Shown piece after piece: positions 28,007 to 36,835 of a stretch of DNA of 64,000 bases. Within the stretch, counting starts at the first letter, position 1. The number at the start of each line of letters is the position of its first letter. The stretch covers positions 62,001 through 126,000 of the forward strand of contig NZ_QDAE01000003.1 in NCBI RefSeq assembly GCF_003075455.1, given 5' to 3'. The DNA comes from Arthrobacter sp. Bz4. GTDB lineage: Bacteria > Actinomycetota > Actinomycetes > Actinomycetales > Micrococcaceae. The position numbers and the translations under genes were made by a program. Below the pieces are notes generated by a model, which saw only the letters and a program-made list of their open reading frames with translations, did not search any database and was not told where the DNA came from.

Positions 28007-29038
28007 TTAGCGCCCGCCGTCAATCTTGCGGCTGCGCTGCTCCTGGCCCGGCACACCGTAGGGGTAGTCGGAGACCTCCGGTGCGCTGACCGTTGAAAGC
28101 CTGTCGACCTCGGCGGCGCTCAGGGTCACCGAGTCGGCGCCCAGGTTGTCGGTGAGCTGATCGGTGTTCCGTGCCCCCAGGATGACCGAGGTGACAGCTG
28201 GCTGCTGGGCCACCCAGGCGAGGGCCACCTGCGATGCCGTGACCTCCCGCTCAGCTGCAATCTCTACGACGCTGTCAATAATGCGCCAGGTGCGCTCCTT
28301 GGCGTTGCGTTCCTTCCAGGCTTCCATGCCGCGCTCGGGGTTCTCGCCCAGCCGCGTCTCGCCGGTGGGAGAGGTATCCCGCTGGTACTTTCCGGTAAGC
28401 CAGCCACCGCCCAGCGGCGACCAGGGCAGGAGGCCGATATCGGCGTCGAGCGCTGCCGGAACAATTTCCGACTCGATCTCGCGGACCAACAGACTGTACT
28501 GGGGCTGCAGGGTGACCGGTGCGTTCCAGCCGTGGGCCTTGGCCAGCCAGACGGCCTTGGTCATTTGCCAGCCGGAATAGTTGGAGAATCCGTAGTAGCC
28601 GATCTTGCCGTTGCGGATCGAATCCTCGAGGAAACCCAGGGTCTCCTCCAGCGGGGTGAGTGGATCCCACGAATGCACCTGGTACAGGTCAATGTGGTCG
28701 ACGCCCAGCCGGGCCAGTGAGTCGTCCAGCGCCCGGCGCAGGTGACGGCGGGACAGGCCAATATCGTTGACGCCATCTCCCATCGGGAAACGTCCCTTTG
28801 ACGCGAGGACCATCTGGTCGCGCTCCGTGGGGTTCTTGGCCAGCCAGGAACCGATGATCCTCTCGGACGCGCCAGCTGTGTACACGTCGGCGGTGTCGAT
28901 GAAGTTGCCGCCAGCCGCCGCGTAGGCGCTGAGGACCTGGTGGGAAGTCGCTTCGTCGGCCTCCGCGCCGAAGGTCATCGTGCCCAGGGCGTACGCCGAC
29001 ACTGCAGTGCCGCTGTTGCCAAGCTTGCGGTATTCCAT
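28007..29038 (-). CDS. Aldo/keto reductase
   Basis: The 343-residue TIM-barrel NADP-dependent reductase starts MEYRKLGNSGTAVSAYALG. Catalytic residues are visible: Asp-Tyr in NFIDTADVYTAGASERIIG, Lys in VLASKGRFPMGD, and His in LYQVHSWDP. It belongs to the YajO/AKR11-12-like group whose natural substrates are usually unknown carbonyls. It is monocistronic, with a terminator on its 3' side. Confidence 0.9.
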   Translation of the reverse strand: MEYRKLGNSGTAVSAYALGTMTFGAEADEATSHQVLSAYAAAGGNFIDTADVYTAGASERIIGSWLAKNPTERDQMVLASKGRFPMGDGVNDIGLSRRHLRRALDDSLARLGVDHIDLYQVHSWDPLTPLEETLGFLEDSIRNGKIGYYGFSNYSGWQMTKAVWLAKAHGWNAPVTLQPQYSLLVREIESEIVPAALDADIGLLPWSPLGGGWLTGKYQRDTSPTGETRLGENPERGMEAWKERNAKERTWRIIDSVVEIAAEREVTASQVALAWVAQQPAVTSVILGARNTDQLTDNLGADSVTLSAAEVDRLSTVSAPEVSDYPYGVPGQEQRSRKIDGGR

Positions 29039-29112
29039 CGTGCTGCTCCTTTGAATCGACAGGTATAACTCGTATCAACCCTAGTTGCAGTGCGGCCGTT
29101 GACAGGGCGTCG

Positions 29113-29889
29113 TTACAGCTTCCGGATGGTGAGGATCTGCTCAGCCCGGCCGAAGGGACCCGTGGTGTCATGCAACACCGCGGAGGTCAGCCCAATCCCG
29201 TCAGCACCGAAACTGACGCTCGTCTCCAGGCCCAGCCACTCCCCCGCCGGTTCGCGGTACAGGTGGACCTGCAGGTCAAGGTTGGGGAACATCCAGCTGC
29301 CCGGTCCGGGAGGAACCCGTGCCGACACCCCGTTCGCTGTATCAATCAGGCCGATCAGCCGCACCAGATCAGCTGTCGGAGTGCCTTCAACCATCTGATG
29401 TGGGGTACGCAACCAGACCCGGCCCCGGCCCGGGCGATGACCCTCGACGACCCGAAACTCCAGGGACTCGATAAATCCCCCGGGCCAGGCGGTCATGTCC
29501 GCAAAGGGGCCCGCCTGGTCAGGGCCGGGCATAGGTGCGTCCTCGATTGCCGCAACCGCCGCACTGTCGGCCTTCGCCAGGCGCCAGGCTTTGGCACGGA
29601 TCACCGTCCGTCCGCCGGAGACCATCTCCGCTTCCAGCAGTTCGATGGTCTTGCCCGGTCTGATGACCTTGACCAGCACATCGAACGTGCCCCCGGGGAT
29701 CATGCCAAGGATGTCGAAGCTGAGTCGCGCCATCCGCAGGTCAGGTCGAGGACTGCACTGCTCGAGGCAGTGAGCCAGCAACCCGGCCGCTGGCGCCATG
29801 TGTTGTTCTTCGGGGTTCCAGGCACCCTGCGCGTGGATGGTGGATTCGAAACTGCCTTCGCCCAGCGGGCGATAGTAGGAAGCTGGCAT
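29113..29889 (-). CDS. TesB-like acyl-CoA thioesterase family protein (double hotdog)
   Basis: The 258-residue sequence matches the thioesterase-like superfamily: an N-terminal hotdog with ARLSFDILGMIPGG and VKVIRPGKTIELLEAEMVSG, and a C-terminal hotdog with PNLDLQVHLYREPAGEWLGL and SVSFGADGIGLTSAVLHDTTG-type residues. It would hydrolyse acyl-CoA; chain length is not predictable. It stands alone between the aldo/keto reductase and an AlkD-like gene. Confidence 0.8.
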   Translation of the reverse strand: MPASYYRPLGEGSFESTIHAQGAWNPEEQHMAPAAGLLAHCLEQCSPRPDLRMARLSFDILGMIPGGTFDVLVKVIRPGKTIELLEAEMVSGGRTVIRAKAWRLAKADSAAVAAIEDAPMPGPDQAGPFADMTAWPGGFIESLEFRVVEGHRPGRGRVWLRTPHQMVEGTPTADLVRLIGLIDTANGVSARVPPGPGSWMFPNLDLQVHLYREPAGEWLGLETSVSFGADGIGLTSAVLHDTTGPFGRAEQILTIRKL

Positions 29890-29990
29890 GAAGGAGCACC
29901 TTTGCTGGACTGCGGTGGGTGGCTGGCCCCAACCCGGGGCCGCCGCAGCACCAGTCTATGACGCGTTCCGCGGCTGTTGCGGTGGGCGCG

Positions 29991-30629
29991 CTACACCGGT
30001 GGCACGGCCAGTTCCGGGCGGGCTGTGGCCAGTTCCCTGGCGATCAGCTCGATTGCCTCGCCGACGACGTCGCGCCCGGCCCCCTCACGGTTTGCTGCTC
30101 TCGCGGCTTTGACCCGCCGCACCAGGCCGTCCCAGTCGCCACCGCCGGTACGCAAGGGGCGGAGCGACGAGAGGAGCGCCGCCCGGCCGAGCCGGGGGTC
30201 GACGTCGGTCGCCCACCGGTCCAATATCACTGCTGCACGGTCCCCGTCCCGTTGGTTCAGCCGGTCGGTCAACGGACCCACCACGTCGATGGCCAGCGGA
30301 TCGACCAACTCCGGCCTGCCCCCCTGCCGCAGAAATCCCTCCACCCGGGTCAGGTCTGTCACCTGAAGGAGTGCCAGTCTCGACTGCAGCACCACGATGG
30401 CCGCCAACCGGCGTTCAAACACCGCTACCGCCCACAGCTCCGAACTGAGCGCCAGCACGGCGTCGTGCTCCATCCCGCGGTAGCGGCGGAGGGCATCCCG
30501 GACGGCGCCCCGGACCGCGCCTACCGACGCCCCATAAATCCGCAGGCCCCCGCTACCCCGATCGTCGGCCCGCTCCCACGACGCCTCGCGCTGCAGCGCG
30601 GTGTCGATGAACTGCCCCGCCTCACTCAC
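29991..30629 (-). CDS. DNA alkylation repair (AlkD/HEAT-like) protein
   Basis: The 212-residue helical protein contains the AlkD core segment around ELWAVAVFERRLAAIVVLQS and the later LDRWATDVDPRLGRAALLSS, typical of HEAT-like DNA glycosylases that remove N3- and N7-alkylpurines. GTG 30629 is chosen as start (VSEAGQFIDTALQREASW); the open frame continues 31 codons upstream with unlikely composition. A second, unrelated member of the same superfamily lies at 51860. Confidence 0.78.
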   Translation of the reverse strand: MSEAGQFIDTALQREASWERADDRGSGGLRIYGASVGAVRGAVRDALRRYRGMEHDAVLALSSELWAVAVFERRLAAIVVLQSRLALLQVTDLTRVEGFLRQGGRPELVDPLAIDVVGPLTDRLNQRDGDRAAVILDRWATDVDPRLGRAALLSSLRPLRTGGGDWDGLVRRVKAARAANREGAGRDVVGEAIELIARELATARPELAVPPV

Positions 30630-30709
30630 AGTCCTATTCTTCCCTGCTCCGGCGGAAGGCCGAACGCGGTCGCCGTGTGGCAGGCTACTGATCGTCGCAG
30701 GACTCTCGG

Positions 30710-30875
30710 TATAGTGGGTCATGTCAATATTTCCAAGACTGCTAAAGGTGCTGGTCTAACTGCGTACGCAACCGGGGTCCTCTGATGACCCCAGTCATTG
30801 TTGTTCTTTCAATCTGAATCCTGAATCAAGTCTCGGCCGTGGGTTCACGCCGGCCGACTGCGGGGGATCAACTAA
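30710..30875 (+). promoter_or_regulatory. Promoter and possible attenuator leader of the CNNM operon
   Basis: TATAGT (30710-30715) is followed 5 nt later by an ATG that opens a 12-codon frame (MSIFPRLLKVLV, 30721-30759), so a leader peptide would start at the transcript's 5' end. Next come a 6-bp hairpin GGGGTC/GACCCC (30774-30792) followed by a T-rich run, and a GC-rich bulged hairpin (about 30833-30856) just before the ribosome binding site GGGGGA and ATG 30876. This resembles attenuation layouts of divalent-cation transporter genes, but no known riboswitch consensus was recognised. Confidence 0.4.
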
Positions 30876-32303
30876 ATGACGATCACCCTGCTCACCCTCT
30901 TACTGGGCATCATCATCATCCTCGCCATCATTGCCGCCAACGGCTATTTCGTGGCCCAGGAATTTGCCTACATGTCGGTCGACCGGACCAAGCTTGCGGT
31001 CCTGGCCGAAGCCGGCGACGTCTCCGCCCAACGGGCCCTGAAGGTCACCAAGCGAACGTCCTTCATGCTGTCGGGCGCCCAACTGGGCATCACCGTCACC
31101 GGTCTGCTGATTGGTTACGTGGCAGAACCGCTGGTCGGTGAGTCACTGGGTGTCCTGCTCGGCGGGGCCGGAGTGCCGGCCGCCCTGGGTATCTCAATCG
31201 GCACGGTACTGGCCCTCGTTGTTGCGGCAGTTGTCCAGATGATCTTCGGTGAGCTGTATCCGAAAAACCTGGCCATCGCCAATGCTGAGCCGCTGGCCCG
31301 CGGACTGGCTCGCTCAACCACGATCTACCTTGCCGCGTTCGGCTGGCTGATCACGATCTTCGACCACTCGGCCAACGCCCTGCTGCGGCTCGTCCGGGTT
31401 GAACCAGTCCACGACGTCGATACCACCGCAACTGCGAAGGATCTGGACCGCATTGTGGCCGATTCCCGCCAGAGTGGTGACCTGCCCGAAGAACTGTCGA
31501 TGCTGATCGACCGTATCCTCGACTTCCCCGACCGGGATATTGAGCACGCGATGATTCCGCGGTCACAGGTTGGCACCGTCGGGCCCGAGGCAACGGTGGG
31601 CTATGTGCGCACCCTGATGGCCGATGCCCACACCCGCTATCCCGTGGTGTCCGAAACCGAGGAACCCCTCGGCGTCGTCCAACTCGCGGATATTCTGCCG
31701 GCAAGCATCAGCGACGACACCCTGGTGACGGCGGTCATGCACCCGCCGCTGGTGCTGCCGACCCTGATGTCCCTGCCCAATGCGCTGGAGCAGCTGATGA
31801 ACTCCCGCAACGAGCTTGCCTGCGTGATCGATGAGTATGGCGGCTTCACCGGCGTCATCACCGTCGAGGATCTCGCAGAGGAACTCGTCGGTGAACTCAC
31901 CGACGAGCACGACGACGAAGCACCACCCACGATCGAGTCCGAAGAGGACTTCATCTGGCGGATGAGTGGTGACGTGCACGTCGATGAGGTGGAGCGCGCT
32001 ATCGGGCACGAACTGCCCGAAGGCGACTACGAGACGATCTCGGGTGTGCTGATCGCCGTTCGCGGCGAACTGCCGGCCGTCGGCGAAACAGTCACTGTGG
32101 TTCTCCCCGACGATCCCCGCGACCTGGTCGAGGATGAGCCCGTCCGCCGTGTGCTCGACGTCGAAGTCCTCGAAGTAACCCGGCATGTACCGAGCGAGTT
32201 GCTGGTGCGGCTGATCGAGCTCACCCCAGAGAACGCCGACGCCGGTGAGCGCGCTGAGCGCCGCACCGACGCAGCTGATGAAACCAGTGAGGAAACCCGA
32301 TGA
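30876..32303 (+). CDS. CNNM/CBS family transport protein (HlyC/CorC type) with C-terminal CorC domain
   Basis: The 475-residue protein has an N-terminal CNNM (DUF21) membrane domain (about 1-190; four membrane segments, QEFAYMSVDRTKL, GAQLGITVTGLLIGYVAEP), a CBS pair (about 215-335; FPDRDIEHAMIPRS, VIDEYGGFTGVITVEDLAEE), and a C-terminal CorC/HlyC domain (about 350-435). Homologues move or sense Mg2+, Co2+ or Mn2+. Its stop overlaps the next gene (ATGA), so the pair probably assembles together. Confidence 0.9.
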   Translation: MTITLLTLLLGIIIILAIIAANGYFVAQEFAYMSVDRTKLAVLAEAGDVSAQRALKVTKRTSFMLSGAQLGITVTGLLIGYVAEPLVGESLGVLLGGAGVPAALGISIGTVLALVVAAVVQMIFGELYPKNLAIANAEPLARGLARSTTIYLAAFGWLITIFDHSANALLRLVRVEPVHDVDTTATAKDLDRIVADSRQSGDLPEELSMLIDRILDFPDRDIEHAMIPRSQVGTVGPEATVGYVRTLMADAHTRYPVVSETEEPLGVVQLADILPASISDDTLVTAVMHPPLVLPTLMSLPNALEQLMNSRNELACVIDEYGGFTGVITVEDLAEELVGELTDEHDDEAPPTIESEEDFIWRMSGDVHVDEVERAIGHELPEGDYETISGVLIAVRGELPAVGETVTVVLPDDPRDLVEDEPVRRVLDVEVLEVTRHVPSELLVRLIELTPENADAGERAERRTDAADETSEETR

Positions 32304-33310
32304 TCGTAACCCTGGTAACGGTGCTACTCATCGTCCTTAGTGCATTCTTCGTCGTGATCGAATTCGCCCTGTTGGGTGCACGCCGCTATCGGCTTGAGGC
32401 CGAGGCGGCCAACAACCGTTCAGCGCGTGCCGCGCTGCGGGGTATCAACGAACTCACCATCATGCTTGCGGGTGCCCAGCTGGGCATTACCGCCTGCACG
32501 TTTGCTCTCGGCGCGATCACCAAACCGGCTGTTGATGCCTGGCTGGGTCCGGTACTCGCATCCTGGGGCATCCCGGAGGCAATAGCCGGCGGTACAGCGT
32601 TTGGGCTGTCCCTCCTGTTTGTGACCTTCCTTCACCTCGTCGTAGGAGAAATGGCGCCCAAGTCGTGGGCCATTGCCCACCCCGAGCGGTCTGCCAAGCT
32701 CATCGGACTGCCGTCACGCGGCTTCATTTGGCTCGTCCGGCCTCTGCTGGTCTGGGTCAATGCCATCGCGAACCGCCTCGTCGCTGCCAGCGGTGTCACA
32801 CCTGTGAACCGGGCTGCGGCCGGCGGGTTGGACGCCGGGTCGATTCGTCACCTGGTCGAGCATTCCGCTGCAACTGGGGCACTCGAGGCGTCCTACCAGA
32901 CGCAACTGTCGGGTGCGCTGGAACTGGAAAGCCTCACGGTTCGCTCACTCATCGCTCCCGGCGGCGCACCCACGGTGGTGCCGGACACTGCCACGATGGC
33001 CGATGTCCAGGAAGCGGCGGCGCGGTCGAAGCACCTCCGCATCCTGGTGCAGGGCGACGCCGGTACTCCTCCCGGGGTGATCCACGTTCGGGACACGCTC
33101 CTCGAGCCAGCGGATCGCCAGGTCCGTGAGCTGGCCGGTGCAGCCTTCCTGCTGGAGGCCGATGTTCCGGTCTATGAGGCGTTGGCTCAGATCCGGAGCG
33201 CGAGTGTTCAGCTTGCCGCCGTGATGGACGATGGCAAGTTCATCGGCGTCATTACGCTGTCTGATGTCATGCGGCGGGTTCTGCCCATGTCGATGACTCC
33301 CGCGAAGTAG
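32300..33310 (+). CDS. CNNM/CBS family transport protein, second subunit
   Basis: The 336-residue paralogue has the CNNM membrane domain (about 1-185; VVIEFALLGARRYRLE, GAQLGITACTFALGAITKP) and a degenerate CBS pair (about 205-330), but no CorC domain. Its ATG overlaps the upstream stop. Two-gene CNNM operons of one long and one short subunit are common in actinobacteria, suggesting a heteromer. Confidence 0.9.
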   Translation: MIVTLVTVLLIVLSAFFVVIEFALLGARRYRLEAEAANNRSARAALRGINELTIMLAGAQLGITACTFALGAITKPAVDAWLGPVLASWGIPEAIAGGTAFGLSLLFVTFLHLVVGEMAPKSWAIAHPERSAKLIGLPSRGFIWLVRPLLVWVNAIANRLVAASGVTPVNRAAAGGLDAGSIRHLVEHSAATGALEASYQTQLSGALELESLTVRSLIAPGGAPTVVPDTATMADVQEAAARSKHLRILVQGDAGTPPGVIHVRDTLLEPADRQVRELAGAAFLLEADVPVYEALAQIRSASVQLAAVMDDGKFIGVITLSDVMRRVLPMSMTPAK

Positions 33311-33338
33311 CCCGGACAGGCTGTTGGCCGCTGGAGTC

Positions 33339-34184
33339 CTAGGACCGATTCATCTCCATCTGGTTCTGGGCTTCGGCGGCCAACTGCTTTAAGGCCAGCT
33401 CATCGGCCGCCGAGAAGTCTCGCGGACGGTCATCGATGATGCACAGCGTGCCGACCGGCCAACCACCGGGGCCACGCAGCGCATATCCTGCATAAAACCT
33501 GATGTGCGGTTTCAGTTGCACCAGTGGATTGTTCCGGAATTTGCTGTCCGCCAGCGCATCACGCACCACCATCACCCGTTCGCTGCGAATGGTCTGGTCA
33601 CAGAAGGAAATCCGGCGCGGGACATTCTCACCGATGGGACCCGTCACCGATTTGATGAACTGGCGGTGCTGGCCGATCAGGGCAATCGAGGCAGAGCTGA
33701 CACCAAACTGCTCTTGTGCCCGTCGGGTGATCCGGTCGAATCGCTCCTCGGGAGCCGACCCCATCAGCCCGGTCCGATGCAACGACTGTAGCCGCAGCGA
33801 TTCGGCCTGGTTGACTGGGAACAGGGCAGCCGCCGTCGTCGTCAGGCGTCGCAGCGCTGGATCGGTCAGGCTTTCGAAGCTGCTTTCGGTGGGGACACCT
33901 GTGGCGAGGGAAACGTCGTCGGTTGTGTACGCCGCACGGCGCACTGGTGAATCCTTGTCATCGAGCATCTCGTTAATTGCGTGGGAGACCATGTCCCGCT
34001 GGAATTGCTCGAGCTGCATCAGGCCGTGAATGTACGCCTTGAACTCGACGATGTCGCAGGTGCCACCGATTTCTGTGTAGTTGTCCCAGACCGAGTTGAG
34101 GTCAAGCCCGGACGTCATGACGGCCAGGCGCGTGAACCACTGTTGAAGGTATGGGTCCATAAGGTTGTCTTTCTTCCTGCTCAC
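33339..34184 (-). CDS. GAF domain sensor protein coupled to an ECF sigma factor
   Basis: The 281-residue cytosolic protein has an N-terminal helical region I do not recognise (about 1-110, with FKAYIHGLMQLEQFQRDMVS) and a C-terminal GAF domain (about 140-275; RISFCDQTIRSERVMVV, FYAGYALRGPGGWPVGTLCI). GAF domains of this SFC type bind small ligands or sense redox state. GTG 34184 overlaps the sigma-factor stop (GTGA); ATG 34160 (MDPYLQQWF) is an alternative start. No ANTAR, kinase or HTH domain is attached, so its output is likely a protein partner. Confidence 0.75.
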   Translation of the reverse strand: MSRKKDNLMDPYLQQWFTRLAVMTSGLDLNSVWDNYTEIGGTCDIVEFKAYIHGLMQLEQFQRDMVSHAINEMLDDKDSPVRRAAYTTDDVSLATGVPTESSFESLTDPALRRLTTTAAALFPVNQAESLRLQSLHRTGLMGSAPEERFDRITRRAQEQFGVSSASIALIGQHRQFIKSVTGPIGENVPRRISFCDQTIRSERVMVVRDALADSKFRNNPLVQLKPHIRFYAGYALRGPGGWPVGTLCIIDDRPRDFSAADELALKQLAAEAQNQMEMNRS

Positions 34185-34816
34185 CGGGAGAGGGCGTCGT
34201 AGCCGTCGGCTTCCATGGCGTCCCGCAGGCGGGTCAGCCCTGCCTGAATCCGCGATTTGGCGGTGGGAAGCTTGATCTGTAGCGTCTCAGCGACTTCGAC
34301 ATAGGTCATTCCGCCGTAGTAGGCCAGGCTGATGGCCTCTGCCTGCCGGTCGGTGAGGGATCCAAGACACTTTCTGACGCTCTCTGACATCAGGGTGTGG
34401 TGCACCGTTTCTTCAACGCTGTCCGGTCGGACTGCCGCTGACCGCAGGCTGTACGCCGCGTCACGTCCGGCAGAACTTTGCTCGCTACGCACCCGGTCGA
34501 CGGCGCGCCGGTGAGCGAGGGTCAAAATCCAGCTTTGGGGAGAGCCTCGATCGGCGTCGAACTGGCCCGACGACGCCCACAGCATCAGATACACCTCCTG
34601 CACCACTTCCGCCGCAATTGCTGCATTTTGGATCACCCGCAGCACCAGCCCGTAGACCCGTTTGCAGGTCTGCCTGTACAGGGCAGCGAAAGCCTCCTGA
34701 TCTCCATCAGCGGTGCGGCCGAGAAGGTCTACCAGGGAGGGACTCTGGACGGCATCCTGCTGGACGGAATCCTTAACGCGAGGATCGACCGGACCGAGCC
34801 TATTGCTGTGGGACAT
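34181..34816 (-). CDS. ECF (group 4) RNA polymerase sigma factor, SigK-like
   Basis: The 211-residue protein has sigma region 2 (about 40-110; IAAEVVQEVYLMLW, SPQSWILTLAHRRAVDRVR) and region 4 (about 150-200; LTDRQAEAISLAYYGGMTYV with the HTH PTAKSRIQAGLTRLRD). It is closest in feel to the SigK branch, which normally is followed by the anti-sigma gene rskA. Here the coupled downstream gene encodes a GAF protein instead, and no RskA-like membrane protein is nearby. Confidence 0.88.
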   Translation of the reverse strand: MSHSNRLGPVDPRVKDSVQQDAVQSPSLVDLLGRTADGDQEAFAALYRQTCKRVYGLVLRVIQNAAIAAEVVQEVYLMLWASSGQFDADRGSPQSWILTLAHRRAVDRVRSEQSSAGRDAAYSLRSAAVRPDSVEETVHHTLMSESVRKCLGSLTDRQAEAISLAYYGGMTYVEVAETLQIKLPTAKSRIQAGLTRLRDAMEADGYDALSR

Positions 34817-34963
34817 GAAACCTCACCGTTGAGTCAGTGTGGGGGTCGAGACCGGGCAGCGCGAGAGCTCTGCGGCGCCCCGCACGGACCGAACTATGCC
34901 ATCCAAACCGCCCGCCCGCAATAGCGGACGGCCCCCGGGGCGCCGTGTGACGTTCAGGGCCGG

Positions 34964-35248
<285 letters not shown>

Positions 35249-35254
35249 TCAGCG

Positions 35255-35268
35255 TACCCCACCGGGTG
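35255..35268. promoter_or_regulatory. Candidate CsoR/CstR operator
   Basis: TACCCCACCGGGTG contains ACCC-N4-GGGT, the GC-tract inverted repeat typical of CsoR/CstR operators. It is 34 bp upstream of the repressor start, consistent with autoregulation. Assigned by pattern only. Confidence 0.5.
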
Positions 35269-35307
35269 TTTCCCACCGCACTTGAGAAGCGTACCCAGGC
35301 GTCCCTG

Positions 35308-36834
35308 CTAACCCGTCGGAGCAGTCAATCGGGGCCCCAGATCGCGATACTTGGCGGTCCGCCGGGTCAGGAGGGTGTCAATGGATTCCCCTGCCAGAGA
35401 CGACAGCTCGTACTCGATAGCTGCTCCCATCCGGAGGCAAAACGCCTTGGCTTCCTCGGCGGCGTCATCGCGCTCGTCCACCAGGTGGTCGACCAGCCCG
35501 TTGGCATGCAACGACGCTGCATTGACCCCTTGCGCTTCGGACAGCGCCGGCGCGAACTCGGTGCTCCGGTGCATGATCGCGCTGGCCCCCTCGGGTGGCA
35601 GCGGTGACAGCCAGGCGTGGTGGGCGGCGATGGTGCGGTCCGCAGGGAGGAGCGCCAGCGCTCCCCCGCCGGCGCCCTGTCCGAGCAGCACCGAAACCGT
35701 TGGTGACTGCAAGCCGATGAGGTCGTAAAGCGATCGGGCGATTTCGCCCGCAAGACCACCCTCCTCCGCCTCTCTGGACAGTGCGGCGCCAGCGGTATCA
35801 ATCACGGTCAGCAAGGGCAGGCCAAGTTCTTCGGCCAGTTTCATGCCTCGTCGCGCCTCGCGCAGCGACGCAGGACCCATTGAGCTTTCCGGTGCCACCC
35901 GGGACCTGTTATGGCCCAACACCACGCACGATTGGTGGCCGAAACGGGCAAGCGCCAACTGGAGACCGGGGTCCTTTTCGCCCTGGCCAGTGCCGTTGAG
36001 CGGCAGTACATCCTGGGCGGCCCAGCTGAGCAGTCTTCGCAGATCGGGGCGACGCCGGTTGCGGGAAATCTCGATGGAGGTCCAGGCGTCCACCGGGGAG
36101 GGTACGACGTCGAGGGTCGCCGGAGGTGGCACCGGTGCTGTTGCTTGCTGCGTCAGAACGTTCAGCGCGCGGTCAACGATTTCGGGGAGCAGCTCCGGAG
36201 GGACGACCGCATCAATGAGCCCCTTGTCGTACAGGTTCTCGGAGATCTGCACGTTCTCGGGGAACGGGGTGCCATACAGCGCCTCGTAGACCCGCGGGCC
36301 AAGGAAGCCGAGCAACGCGCCAGGTTCAGCGACGGTCACGTGGCCGAGGGAGCCCCAGGACGCCATGACGCCGCCGGTGGTCGGGTGCCGCAGATACACC
36401 AGGTACGGCAACCGCGCCCGCCGGTGGGTGCGCACGGCAGCCGAAATCTTCACCATCGACAGGAACGCGAGGGTGCCCTCCTGCATCCTGGTGCCGCCGG
36501 ATGCGGGCCCGGCGAGCAACGGAAGTTCCTCCCGGGTGGCCCGTTCGACTGCCTCGACAATCCGATTGGCGGCCGCCAGCCCGATGGAACCGGCAAGGAA
36601 CCGGAACTCGGAGACGATCACTGCCACGCGGCGGCCGCGGATCAGGCCCTCGCCGGTGATGACCGACTCGTCCACGCCGCTCTTCTCCCGGGCGGCCTGC
36701 AGCTCCCGCTCGTACCCCGCGTCCGGGTGCGGGCCGGGCACAGGTTTATCCCAGGCGGTGAAGGTACCCGGATCAAGAACCACGTCAATCAGTTCCGCTG
36801 CCGTGAGATGGCGCACCGGCTGGGTCGTCGTCAT
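35308..36834 (-). CDS. Fused AccD-AccA-like carboxyltransferase domain protein
   Basis: The 508-residue protein joins a beta-type carboxyltransferase half (about 1-255; GGTRMQEGTLAFLSMVKISA, PTTGGVMASWG, VAEPGALLGFLGPRV) to an alpha-type half (about 270-500; GPASLREARRGMKLAEELGL, IDTAGAALSREAEEGGLAGE, GQGAGGGALALLPADRTIAA). ATG 36834 (MTTTQPVRHLTAAELID) lies 1 bp after the CoA-transferase stop. The N-terminal four-Cys zinc ribbon of AccD is absent. No biotin carboxylase or carrier gene is in the operon. It may act as a malonyl-thioester decarboxylase, as fused or separate MdcD/MdcE subunits do, rather than in fatty acid synthesis. Confidence 0.8.
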   Translation of the reverse strand: MTTTQPVRHLTAAELIDVVLDPGTFTAWDKPVPGPHPDAGYERELQAAREKSGVDESVITGEGLIRGRRVAVIVSEFRFLAGSIGLAAANRIVEAVERATREELPLLAGPASGGTRMQEGTLAFLSMVKISAAVRTHRRARLPYLVYLRHPTTGGVMASWGSLGHVTVAEPGALLGFLGPRVYEALYGTPFPENVQISENLYDKGLIDAVVPPELLPEIVDRALNVLTQQATAPVPPPATLDVVPSPVDAWTSIEISRNRRRPDLRRLLSWAAQDVLPLNGTGQGEKDPGLQLALARFGHQSCVVLGHNRSRVAPESSMGPASLREARRGMKLAEELGLPLLTVIDTAGAALSREAEEGGLAGEIARSLYDLIGLQSPTVSVLLGQGAGGGALALLPADRTIAAHHAWLSPLPPEGASAIMHRSTEFAPALSEAQGVNAASLHANGLVDHLVDERDDAAEEAKAFCLRMGAAIEYELSSLAGESIDTLLTRRTAKYRDLGPRLTAPTG

Positions 36835-36835
36835 G

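Noticed and set aside
30720-30875. Known Mg2+/Mn2+ riboswitch (M-box or yybP-ykoY) before the CNNM operon
   Set aside because: The conserved cores of these classes were not recognisable; only a generic leader and hairpins are present.
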